Source of the DNA: Falsiroseomonas sp051860665
Lineage (GTDB): Bacteria > Pseudomonadota > Alphaproteobacteria > Acetobacterales > Acetobacteraceae
Assembly: GCF_051860665.1 (NCBI RefSeq)
Contig: NZ_JBHYDM010000006.1
Location: forward strand, 124,001 to 188,000
Reading direction: 5' to 3'
Length of the DNA: 64,000 nt
Part shown: positions 53,412 to 62,129 of the stretch, one piece after another
Layout: every line of letters starts with the position of its first letter
Numbering within the stretch: the stretch's first letter is position 1
Position numbers and translations under genes: made by a program
The notes under the pieces: model-generated
The model's input: only the letters and a program-made list of their open reading frames with translations
What the model was told of the DNA's origin: nothing
Database searches by the model: none

Positions 53412-54077
53412 ATGGACGAGGCCGATTTCGACTATGCCCCGGGTGGCGAGGCGCTGGTGATCGTCTTCTCCAGCTTCGGCATTCCCGGCGCGGCCGGCAG
53501 CACGGCGCTGGCGCAGCCGCGCTTCGAATTCGTCCGCACCCTGGCCGCCCGCCGCATCGCCTGCCTTTTCGTGCGGGACCGCGTGCAGCATTGGTACCAT
53601 TCCGGCATCCAGGGGCTTTCGCCTGATATCCCCGGGACCGCCGCGCGGCTCGCGGATTATGCGGCGCGCCACCGCCGCAGCTACACCATGGGGCACAGCA
53701 TGGGCGGCTATGCCGCCATGCTCTTTGCCGAACTCTGCGGCCTGGCGGGGTCCATCGCCACCGCGCCGCAGACCAGCATCACCGCGGCGCAGCGCCGCGC
53801 CTGGAAGGATTTCCGCTGGCTGGCCAAGGTGCGGGAGACGCAGGCCAGCACCGCCACGCCGAACTACCTCGACCTGCGCGACACGCTGGCCGGCGGCCGG
53901 TCAGGCCACAGGATTTTCGTCTCGAAGGGGGAGGCGCTGGACAGCCTGCACGCTCGCCATGTCGCGGATCTGCCCTGCGTCACGGTGGAGCAGGTGGAGG
54001 CCGCGGACCACAATACCGCCCGCGCCATCCGGCGCAGCGGGCGGCTGGATGCGCTGCTGGACCAGATCGGCGCCTGA
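53412..54077 (+). CDS. Alpha/beta hydrolase family protein
   Basis: The 221-aa protein has the nucleophile elbow GHSMGG (S96) in strand-turn-helix context and a C-terminal VEAADHNTARAI with the probable catalytic histidine. The family (serine hydrolase, possible esterase/amidase) is broad. It follows the PuuE-like gene by 48 bases and precedes the racemase-fold gene by 42, still in the same direction. The function in this pathway is unknown; an amide or ester bond is plausible. Confidence 0.7.
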   Translation: MDEADFDYAPGGEALVIVFSSFGIPGAAGSTALAQPRFEFVRTLAARRIACLFVRDRVQHWYHSGIQGLSPDIPGTAARLADYAARHRRSYTMGHSMGGYAAMLFAELCGLAGSIATAPQTSITAAQRRAWKDFRWLAKVRETQASTATPNYLDLRDTLAGGRSGHRIFVSKGEALDSLHARHVADLPCVTVEQVEAADHNTARAIRRSGRLDALLDQIGA

Positions 54078-54119
54078 CGCCCCTGGCCTTGTGGCGCGAT
54101 CCGCGGCAAGCATGCCGGC

Positions 54120-54845
54120 ATGAAGCTGCTGCTGATCAACGCCAATACCACCGAGGCCATCACGGACCGTCTGGTGGCCATCGCGCGCGAGCTGGCGCCG
54201 CCGGGCGTGACAATCCAGGGCGCCACGGGCCGCTTCGGCGCCCGCTACATCGCCAGCCGCGCCAGCAGCGCCATCGCCGCCCATGCCGCGCTGGACGCCT
54301 ATGCCGAACATGGCGCGGATGCGGATGCGGTGCTGATCGGTTGCTTCGGCGATCCGGGCCTGGATGCGCTGCGCGAATTGGCGCCGGTGCCGGTGCTGGG
54401 CCTGGCCGATGCCTCGGCCGCCGCCGCCGGCGTCCGGCGCTTCGGCGTGGTGACGGGCGGCGCCGCCTGGAAGCCGATGCTGGAGGAATTCTTCGCCGGC
54501 CGCGGCCATGCCGGGCAGCTTGCCGGCATCCGCACCGTGGCGCCCACGGGTGGTGAGATCGCGCGGGACCCGGAGGGCGCGCTGGCGCTGCTCACCGAAA
54601 GCTGCCGCGCCTGTGTGGAACAGGACGGGGCGGAGGTGGTGATTCTGGGCGGCGCGGGTCTTGCCGGCCTGGCCGGGCGCATCGCGATCGGCGTGCCGGT
54701 GCTCTGCTCGGTGGAGGTGGGCCTGCGCGCCGGCTTCGCCGCGCTGGGGCAGGGTGGCGCCGGCCTGATCCCGCATGGGGCGGTGGAGACCATTGGCCTG
54801 TCGCCGGCGCTCGCCGCGCGGCTCAGCGCTGGTAGCGGGCCATGA
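54120..54845 (+). CDS. Asp/Glu/hydantoin racemase-fold protein lacking second Cys
   Basis: The 241-aa protein has the fold of hydantoin/allantoin racemases (NANTTEAITDRLV, IGCFGDPGLDALREL). The first catalytic cysteine C75 is present, but the second, normally in an LGCAGM-type motif, is Gly178 (LGGAGLAGL). A two-base racemisation is therefore unlikely. It may be a decarboxylase-like or isomerase enzyme, or inactive. The gene overlaps the convergent FAD gene end by 23 bases. Confidence 0.78.
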   Translation: MKLLLINANTTEAITDRLVAIARELAPPGVTIQGATGRFGARYIASRASSAIAAHAALDAYAEHGADADAVLIGCFGDPGLDALRELAPVPVLGLADASAAAAGVRRFGVVTGGAAWKPMLEEFFAGRGHAGQLAGIRTVAPTGGEIARDPEGALALLTESCRACVEQDGAEVVILGGAGLAGLAGRIAIGVPVLCSVEVGLRAGFAALGQGGAGLIPHGAVETIGLSPALAARLSAGSGP

Positions 54846-55887
54846 ACCGCCGGTCGATGCGGTCCTTCAGCCACCAGACCCAGCGCCCGCCGAAGACGAA
54901 GCCGTTGCGCGTGCCCAGCGCGCGGCCATCGGAGAGCGAAAGAAGCCGGAGATAGTCCCGCTGCGGCACATGGGGCCGGGGCGCGACGCCCATGGCCACG
55001 GCACGCAGATTGGCGGCCAGCACCGGCCCCTGCCGCACCGCGAAGACGCCCGCCTTCGGCAGTCCGCCCGGGAAGCTGACCACGTCGCCTGCGGCGAAGA
55101 TGGCGTCGTGTCCCACGGCGCGCAGGCAGGCGTCGAGGCGCAGGAAGCCCTTCTCGTCACGCGCCAGGCCGGTCTCTGCCAGCCAGGGCGCGGCCGCCGC
55201 GCCGGTGGCCCAGACCAGCGCCTCAGCTTCCAGCGGCGGTCCAGCGGCGAAGTGCAGCCGGCCGGCCGTGACCTCCACGACATCCTGCCCCTCGCGCAGC
55301 GCGACACCCCGCGCCGCCAGCGCCCGCGCCGCCCGCTGCCGCAGTTTGGTGGGAAAGCCCGGCAGCAGTCCGGAGCCACCCGCCACCAGCGTCACCGCCG
55401 CCCGCCGATGCAGCGCCAGCGCGACCTCGAACCCCGCCGCGCCGCCGCCCACCACGGCAATGCTGCGGCAGGCGGCCAGCGCGCCGAGCCGCGGCAGCAG
55501 CGCGTCGATCGGCTTCAGCGGCAGCGCGTGCTCGGCCGCGCCCGGCGTGCGGTCGGTCTCGGGCGTGGCGCCGGTATCGATCGACAGCAGGTCCCAGGCG
55601 ATGTCCCCACCCGCTGCGCGCCGCACCAGCCGGCGCTGCGGATCGATCCCCGTGGCGCGGTCCAGCAGCAGTGCCACGCCGCAGCGCGCACACAGCGCCG
55701 CCATGTCGATCAGCGCCTGCTCCGGCCGATACAGCCCCGCCATCACCCCCGGCAGCATGCCTGAATAGGGCGACTGCGCCTCCCGCGTCAGCAGCGTCAC
55801 GCGCCAGCCGGGCAGGGGGTTTGCGCCGATCTGCCGCAGCACCTCCACATGCGCATGGCCGCCGCCGAGCAGCAGGAGGTGTTTCAG
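54823..55887 (-). CDS. FAD-dependent oxidoreductase related to SelD N-terminal domain (CTG start)
   Basis: The 354-aa flavoprotein matches the family of NAD(P)/FAD-dependent oxidoreductases related to the domain that precedes SelD in fusions: SPYSGMLPGVMAGLY, VVGGGAAGFEVALAL. The essential FAD loop LLLLGGGHAHVEVL lies upstream of the first GTG (55848). The only suitable start is a CTG at 55887-55885, which overlaps the stop of the preceding gene as CTGA. Role unknown, perhaps electron transfer. Confidence 0.75.
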   Translation of the reverse strand: MKHLLLLGGGHAHVEVLRQIGANPLPGWRVTLLTREAQSPYSGMLPGVMAGLYRPEQALIDMAALCARCGVALLLDRATGIDPQRRLVRRAAGGDIAWDLLSIDTGATPETDRTPGAAEHALPLKPIDALLPRLGALAACRSIAVVGGGAAGFEVALALHRRAAVTLVAGGSGLLPGFPTKLRQRAARALAARGVALREGQDVVEVTAGRLHFAAGPPLEAEALVWATGAAAAPWLAETGLARDEKGFLRLDACLRAVGHDAIFAAGDVVSFPGGLPKAGVFAVRQGPVLAANLRAVAMGVAPRPHVPQRDYLRLLSLSDGRALGTRNGFVFGGRWVWWLKDRIDRRFMARYQR

Positions 55888-57464
55888 AGGCGTCGCACCC
55901 CGGTGAAATTCGACATGCCGACGGGAATATCCACCAGGTTGCGCTGCGTCGCGATGATCCGGAAGTACTCACCGAGCGGCAGATAGGGCACGTCCTGCCA
56001 GAACTGCGCCTGGATCTCCCGCGCCTTGGCCTGCTGCGCCGGCTGGTCGGGCGCCGCCATCCACTCCTGCCGCAGCGCCTCCAGACGCGGACTGTCCGGC
56101 CAGCCGAACCAGGCGCGCGCCCCATTGGCGCGCAGGCCGAGATTGGCCACGGGGTCCAGCAGCCCGGCGGCGCTGAAGCCGGAGATGAAGGCGCTCCAGC
56201 CGCCGCGCTCCACCGGCTCGCGCGATCCGCGGCGCTGCACGATGGTGCCCCAATCGGCCGAGAAGGCCTCGGCATTCAGGCCGCAACGCCGCAGCATGTC
56301 GACGGCCACCTCGCTCATCACCTTCAGGATGGCGAGGTCCATCGGCTGCAGCACCACCACCTTCTCGCCCTTGTAGCCGGCGGCCAGGATCTCGCGCTTC
56401 ACCCGATCGTAGTCCCGCGGGCCCTGCAGCGCGGAGAGGCCCGCTTCATTGGCCATCGGCGTACTCGGCAGGAAGACGCCGACATCGGTGCGCCACAGGC
56501 TGCGATCCTCGCTGAAGGCCGCCGTCATATAGGCCGCCTGGTCCAGCGCGCCGACCAGCGCGCGGCGGATCGCCGGATTGTCGAAGGGCGGGTGCAGATG
56601 GTTGAAGCGCAGGATGCTGATGCTGCTGTCTTCCGTGACCTGAACATTCACGTTGCGGGCGCGGCGCAGGATCGGCAGCAGGTCGTTCGGCGCATATTCC
56701 AGCCAGTCGACCTCGTTCTGCTGCAAGGCGGCGGCGGCCGTCGCGGGGTCCGGCAGCACGTGCCATTCCACGCGATCCATATGGGCGATCCTGGGCCCGG
56801 CGGTGCGGCTCGCGGTGCCCTGCCGCGGCACATAGCCGGAAAACTTGTCATAGACCACGCGCACGCCGGAGACGCGCTCCGCCGCGTTGAAGCGGAAGGG
56901 GCCGCTGCCGATCATCTCCGTCACCGCGCGGTTCGGATCCGTCAGCGCCAGGCGTTCCGGCATCATCGCCGGCAGCGGTGCCGTGGCCTTGCCCAGCGCG
57001 CGCGGCAGCAGCGGGAAGGGGCGCTTCAGGCGGAAGCGGATGGTCCGGTCATCCGGCGCCGACAACTCCTCGATCGCGGCCAGCAACTCCTGCCCGAACA
57101 TGTCCCGCGCGCCCCAGCGGCGGATGCTGGCAATGCAATCGCGGCCGCGCACCGGCTCCCCATCATGGAAGCGCAGGCCCGGGCGCAGCGTCAGGTCCCA
57201 TTGCAGCCCATCGGCGGAGACGACATGCCCCTCCACCATCTGCGGATGCACATTGTACGCGGCATCCAGGCCATAGAGCGTGTCGAAGACCATGGCGCCA
57301 TGGGTCAGCGTCACCGTCGCGGTGTTGAAGACCGGGTCGAGCACCGTGAGGTCCGATTGCGGCACGAAGCGCAGCGTCCGCGCGGCCGTGCCCTGCGCCC
57401 CCACCACCCGCGGCGCGGCGAGCAGGGCCGAAGCGGTGCCGAGAATCTGGCGGCGGGTCGGCAT
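55884..57464 (-). CDS. ABC transporter substrate-binding protein, peptide/nickel family 5
   Basis: The 526-aa SBP_bac_5 protein has a signal peptide (MPTRRQILGTASALLAAPRVVGAQ, twin-arginine-like) and the family sequences LDPVFNTATVTLTHGAMVFD and LRPGLRFHDGEPV. No permease is next to it, so it is orphan or feeds a distant transporter. It is divergent from the D-aminoacylase gene, and may bind a peptide or acyl amino acid for it. Confidence 0.87.
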   Translation of the reverse strand: MPTRRQILGTASALLAAPRVVGAQGTAARTLRFVPQSDLTVLDPVFNTATVTLTHGAMVFDTLYGLDAAYNVHPQMVEGHVVSADGLQWDLTLRPGLRFHDGEPVRGRDCIASIRRWGARDMFGQELLAAIEELSAPDDRTIRFRLKRPFPLLPRALGKATAPLPAMMPERLALTDPNRAVTEMIGSGPFRFNAAERVSGVRVVYDKFSGYVPRQGTASRTAGPRIAHMDRVEWHVLPDPATAAAALQQNEVDWLEYAPNDLLPILRRARNVNVQVTEDSSISILRFNHLHPPFDNPAIRRALVGALDQAAYMTAAFSEDRSLWRTDVGVFLPSTPMANEAGLSALQGPRDYDRVKREILAAGYKGEKVVVLQPMDLAILKVMSEVAVDMLRRCGLNAEAFSADWGTIVQRRGSREPVERGGWSAFISGFSAAGLLDPVANLGLRANGARAWFGWPDSPRLEALRQEWMAAPDQPAQQAKAREIQAQFWQDVPYLPLGEYFRIIATQRNLVDIPVGMSNFTGVRRL

Positions 57465-57582
57465 GGTCAGCGTCTCCTGCGCAGGCGGGCCAGCATGGCG
57501 CAGGATCTCGGCTTGCGTGAAGGGGCTTTCGCACAGCCACTGGCGGCGCCATGCTTCGCGCCAGGCACCAAGGACAAGCGCG

Positions 57583-59034
57583 ATGACGCTCCGCTGCGAC
57601 CTCATCCTCCGCGACGCCACCATCATCGACGGCAGCGGCGGTCCGCGCCGGCGCGGCGACGTGGCGGTGAAGGGCGACCGCATCGCGGGACTCGGCGACC
57701 TCGGCGCCTGGTCGGCGGAGCGGGAGGTGATGGCGGAGGGTCGCGTGGTGGCGCCCGGCTTCATCGACGCGCATACGCATGACGACCAGGCGGTGCTCTG
57801 CGGCCCCGCCTGCATGCTCTGCAAGACCAGCCAGGGCGTCACCACCGTGGTGGTCGGCAATTGCGGCATCAGCCTCTCGCCCGTGACGATGAGCGAACGC
57901 CCGCCCGCACCGCTCGACGGCGTCTGCGCCCCCGAATGGTGGATCTTTGACAGTTTTGGCGCCTATGCGGAGCGGCTGCGGACGGAGCCATCCTCCGTCA
58001 ACACACTGGCCTTGATCGGCCATATGTCGCTGCGCGTCGGCGCCATGGGCCGCGACACGGGCCGGCCGGCGACGGACAAGGAGGCCGAGCGGATGCGCAG
58101 GCAATTGGCCCAGGCGCTGTCCGAAGGCGCCGCCGGCTTCTCCACCGGCCTCTTCTACCCGCCGAGCAAGGCGGCGCCGACCGAGGAGGTGATCGCGGTG
58201 GCGGAGGCGCTGCGCGACCACAAGGGTTTGTACGTCACGCATATGCGCGACGAGGCCGACCATGTGCTGGACAGCATCGAGGAGACGCTGCGCATCGGCA
58301 AGGCCGTCGGCGCGCCCGTCATCATCAGCCACCACAAATGCGCCCAGCCCGAGAATCACGGACGGTCGGTGGAGACGCTGCCGCTGATCGCGCGCCATGC
58401 GGCGAATTACCCGGTGGCCTTCGACGTCTATCCCTATACCGCCTCCTCCACCTCGCTCGCCGCACGCAAGCCGCGGCCGGATGTGCCGGTCACGGTTACG
58501 AGCTCCGTCCCGCATCCCGAGATGGCGGGCCGCGCCCTGTCCGATATCGCGGAGGAATGGGGCGTGACACTGGAGACGGCGGCGCAGCGCCTGACCCCCG
58601 GCGGCGGCGTCTTCCACAACATGGCGGAGGCGGACATGCGCCGGATCCTCGCGCATCCGCTCTCCATGGTCGGCAGCGATGGCGGGCCCTTGGCAAAACA
58701 TCCGCATCCGCGCCTCTGGGGCACCTTCCCGCGGGTGCTCGGCCAGTATTGCCGGGAGCTCGGCCTCTTCGATCTGGAGACGGCCGTGCACAAGATGACG
58801 GGCCGCACGGCGGCGATCTTCGGCATTCCGGACCGCGGGGTGCTGCGGGAGGGTGCCTTCGCCGATCTCGTGCTCTTCGACGCCGCCACGGTGCGGGACC
58901 GCGCCACCTTCACCGAGCCGCGGCAGGTGGCCGATGGCATTCTGGAAACCTGGGTGAACGGCCAATCCGTCTATACCCATGCCGCCGGCGCCAGCGAGAC
59001 GCCCGCCGGGCGCCTGCTGCACCGCGCGGCCTGA
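57583..59034 (+). CDS. N-acyl-D-amino-acid deacylase family amidohydrolase
   Basis: The 483-aa amidohydrolase has metal ligands H64 and H66 (DAHTHDD), C94 (VGNCGIS, as in D-aminoacylase), histidines in VTHMRDE and ISHHKC, and the C-terminal catalytic aspartate in GSDGGPL. D-aminoacylase and N-acyl-D-glutamate deacylase are close relatives. The last 60 residues carry the usual metal-site-independent beta domain with GILETWVNGQSVYT. It ends 4 bases from the convergent RND gene. Confidence 0.88.
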   Translation: MTLRCDLILRDATIIDGSGGPRRRGDVAVKGDRIAGLGDLGAWSAEREVMAEGRVVAPGFIDAHTHDDQAVLCGPACMLCKTSQGVTTVVVGNCGISLSPVTMSERPPAPLDGVCAPEWWIFDSFGAYAERLRTEPSSVNTLALIGHMSLRVGAMGRDTGRPATDKEAERMRRQLAQALSEGAAGFSTGLFYPPSKAAPTEEVIAVAEALRDHKGLYVTHMRDEADHVLDSIEETLRIGKAVGAPVIISHHKCAQPENHGRSVETLPLIARHAANYPVAFDVYPYTASSTSLAARKPRPDVPVTVTSSVPHPEMAGRALSDIAEEWGVTLETAAQRLTPGGGVFHNMAEADMRRILAHPLSMVGSDGGPLAKHPHPRLWGTFPRVLGQYCRELGLFDLETAVHKMTGRTAAIFGIPDRGVLREGAFADLVLFDAATVRDRATFTEPRQVADGILETWVNGQSVYTHAAGASETPAGRLLHRAA

Positions 59035-59038
59035 TCCG

Positions 59039-62000
59039 CTATTCGGCGGGGGCGAGCGCCCCCGCCGATGTCACCGCTTCCCGCTTCGCCCGCGGCAGGG
59101 CCAGCGCATGCAGCGCCGGCACCACCAACAGCGTGGCCACGGTGCCCAGCGCCAGCCCGCCGATCATCGCCGCCGCCATCGGCCCCCAGAAGACCGAAAG
59201 CGTCAGCGGCACGAAGGCCAGCACGGCGGCCAGGCCCGTCAGCACCACCGGCCGCGCGCGGCGCACGCTGCTCTCGATGATCGCCGCGCGCAGCGGCATG
59301 CCATGCTCGACATCCTGCCGCACCTGGTCGACCAGGATCAGCGTATTGCGCATCACCATCCCCGCCAGCGCGATCACGCCGAGCAGCGCGACGAAGCCGA
59401 AGGGCATGTCCAGCAGCAGCAGCGCGGCAGCCGCGCCCGGAATGCCCAGCGGCGCCGTGGCGAAGACCAGCGCGACGCGGCCGAAATGGCGCAGCTGCAC
59501 CATCAGGATCGCCAGCATCACAGCGATCATCGCCGGGAAGAGGGCGAAGAGGCTGGCATTGGCCTTGCCCGATTCCTCCGACGCGCCGCCCACCTCGATG
59601 CGCAGGCCCACCGGTAGCCGCGCCTCGATCTCCGCCATGCGGGGCAATGCGGCCGCGGTCACATCCGGCGGCTGCAGCCCCGGCGCGACATCGGCGCGCA
59701 CGGTGAGAAAGCCCTCGCGGTTGCGGCGCCAGAGGATGGGCTCCTCCATCACCGCCTCCAGCCGCGCCACCTGGCCGAGCGGCACGGGCCCGGCCTCCGT
59801 CACCAGGGTCAGGTCCGCCAGGTTCGACAGGCCGAGCCGTTCGGCCGCCGGCGCGCGCAGCACCACATCCACCAGCCGCGCGCCCTCCCGCAGCTGCGTC
59901 GCGGTGACGCCGGAGACGAGGGCCTGCATGGATTGCGCGACGGCCTGCGGCGAGAGGCCGAGCTGGACCACCCGCTCCTCATCCAGCACCAGCCGCATGG
60001 CCGGCGCCCTTTCGCTCCAGGCCAGCTGCACGTCGCGCGTGCCCGGCGTGGCGCGCATCGCCGCCATCACCTCCTCCGCCGCCACGCGCAGCTGCTCCGG
60101 CGTGCCGCCGACAACGCGGAACTGCACCGGATAGCCAACGGGCGGGCCGAAATCGAGGCGGGAGACGCGCACCCGCGCCTCCGCCACCGCGCCGGTGTCG
60201 ACGAAGGCCAGCAGCTTCTCCCGCAGCCTTTCGCGCGCCGGCACGTCGCGCGCCTGGATCACCAGCTTGCCGAAAGCCTCGTTCGGCAGGTCCGGGTTCA
60301 GCGCCAGGAAGAAGCGGGGTGCGCCGGCGCCGATATAGGCGGTGGACATCACCGCATCGGCATCCTGCGCGATCACCGCCTGCACCTGCTCCACCGCCGC
60401 GCGGGTGGCGGCGAAGGTGGCGCCCTGGCGCAGGTTCACATCCACCAACAACTCCAGGCGCGAGGAGGTCGGGAAGAACTGCTTCTTCGTCATGCCGAGC
60501 CCGACAAAGCCCCCAGCCAGCACCACCAGCGTCGCCGCCAGCACCAGCCAGCGGAAATCCACGCACCAGGCCACCATGCGCCGCAGCAGTCGGTAGAAGC
60601 GCCCGTCATACAGCGCCTCATGCGCCACCACATGCTTCGGCAGCGGCAGCAGTTTCGTGCCCAGCCAGGGCGTGAACCAGACGGCCACGAGCCATGAGGC
60701 GATCAGCGCGCCGCCCACCACCCAGAAGATGCCGCCTGCATATTCGCCGCTGGTGGATGCCGCGAAGCCCACCGGAATGAAGCCCGCCATCGTCACCAGC
60801 GTGCCCGACAGCATCGGCGCCGCCGTGCTGCCCCAGGCGAAGGCCGCCGCGCGGGCCTTGTCCCAGCCCTCCTCCAGCTTCACCACCATCGCCTCGATCG
60901 CGATGATCGCGTCATCCACCAGCAGGCCCAGCGCCAGGATCAGCGCGCCGAGCGAAATCCGCTCCAGCTCCGTGCCCCAGTAGAGCATCATCAGGAAGAC
61001 CGCGGCCAAGGTCAGGGGCACCGACAGCGCCACGATGATGCCGGCCCGCAGGCCCAGCGAGAGGAAGGAGATCAGCAGCACCACGCCGAGTGCTGCCACG
61101 AACTTGGTCAGGAATTCGGCGACGCTTTCCGCCACGATATGCGGCTGGTCGGAGACGAGCTGCAATTCGAGCCCCAGCGGCAGGTCGCGTCGCACTTCCG
61201 CCAGCGCCAAGCGCAGGCTTTCGCCCAGCGCCAGCACATTGAAGCCGGGCTGCTTGACGACCGAGATCATCACCGCGCCCGCGCCATCATGGAACACCGC
61301 GGCACTCGGCGGATCGGCCAGGCCGCGCGAAACCTCCGCGATATCGCCCAGCCGCAGGGTACGATCGCCGGCGCTGACCGGCACATTGCGGATCGCCTCC
61401 ACCCCGTCCAGCCCGCCGCCCACGCGCAGATGCACGCGCAGCGCGCCGGTCTCCACCACGCCGGCCGGCGCCACGGGGTTCTGCCGCGCCAGCGCATCGA
61501 GGATGGCGGAAGGCGCGATGCCCAGCGTGGCCAGTCGCGCATGGCTGACCTCCACATGGATGCGCTGCGCGATCTCGCCCTGGATCGCCACCTTCTCCAC
61601 CCCCGGCACGCGCAGCAGCCGAAGGCGGATCTGCTCCGCCTGGCGCACCAGTTCGGGGTTCTCCGCCCCTGTGAGGGCCAGCACGGCGGAATAGACGTCC
61701 GAATACTCGTCGTTGAAGAAGGGGCCCTGCACGCCGGCCGGCAGGTTCGGCACGATGTCGCCCACCTTCTTGCGGACCTGGTACCAAAGCTCCGGCACCA
61801 GCCGCGGCGGCGTGGTGTCGCGCAGCAGCACGGTGATCACCGCCTGGCCCGGCCGCACATAGGTCTCGAGTTTGTCGAGATGCGCCAGGTCCTGCAGCCG
61901 GCTTTCGATGCGGTCTGCCACCTGGGCCTGCATCTCCGCAGCCGTCGCCCCAGGCCATTGCGCGGTCACGACCATGACCTTCAGGGTGAAGGAGGGATCC

Positions 62001-62116
62001 TCCGCCCGGCCGAGCTTGAGATAGGCGCCGCCGCCCAGAACGGCGAGCAGCAGGATGGCGAACAGCGTCAGCGCGCCGTTGCGCACGCCCCAGGCGGAGA
62101 GGTTGAAGCGGTCCAT
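59039..62116 (-). CDS. RND efflux transporter permease, TriC/AcrB-like
   Basis: The 1025-aa proton-driven inner-membrane pump has twelve transmembrane segments in two halves, with the proton-relay aspartates in LGLLVDDAIIAIEAM. The N-terminal region (FNLSAWGVRNGALTL, then LGRAEDPSFTLKVMVV and QWPGATAAEM) resembles TriC and MexK. It follows its adaptor by 13 bases. Likely substrates are hydrophobic biocides, but no outer-membrane channel gene is in the window. Confidence 0.9.
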   Translation of the reverse strand: MDRFNLSAWGVRNGALTLFAILLLAVLGGGAYLKLGRAEDPSFTLKVMVVTAQWPGATAAEMQAQVADRIESRLQDLAHLDKLETYVRPGQAVITVLLRDTTPPRLVPELWYQVRKKVGDIVPNLPAGVQGPFFNDEYSDVYSAVLALTGAENPELVRQAEQIRLRLLRVPGVEKVAIQGEIAQRIHVEVSHARLATLGIAPSAILDALARQNPVAPAGVVETGALRVHLRVGGGLDGVEAIRNVPVSAGDRTLRLGDIAEVSRGLADPPSAAVFHDGAGAVMISVVKQPGFNVLALGESLRLALAEVRRDLPLGLELQLVSDQPHIVAESVAEFLTKFVAALGVVLLISFLSLGLRAGIIVALSVPLTLAAVFLMMLYWGTELERISLGALILALGLLVDDAIIAIEAMVVKLEEGWDKARAAAFAWGSTAAPMLSGTLVTMAGFIPVGFAASTSGEYAGGIFWVVGGALIASWLVAVWFTPWLGTKLLPLPKHVVAHEALYDGRFYRLLRRMVAWCVDFRWLVLAATLVVLAGGFVGLGMTKKQFFPTSSRLELLVDVNLRQGATFAATRAAVEQVQAVIAQDADAVMSTAYIGAGAPRFFLALNPDLPNEAFGKLVIQARDVPARERLREKLLAFVDTGAVAEARVRVSRLDFGPPVGYPVQFRVVGGTPEQLRVAAEEVMAAMRATPGTRDVQLAWSERAPAMRLVLDEERVVQLGLSPQAVAQSMQALVSGVTATQLREGARLVDVVLRAPAAERLGLSNLADLTLVTEAGPVPLGQVARLEAVMEEPILWRRNREGFLTVRADVAPGLQPPDVTAAALPRMAEIEARLPVGLRIEVGGASEESGKANASLFALFPAMIAVMLAILMVQLRHFGRVALVFATAPLGIPGAAAALLLLDMPFGFVALLGVIALAGMVMRNTLILVDQVRQDVEHGMPLRAAIIESSVRRARPVVLTGLAAVLAFVPLTLSVFWGPMAAAMIGGLALGTVATLLVVPALHALALPRAKREAVTSAGALAPAE

Positions 62117-62129
62117 GCGTCGGTCCCCC

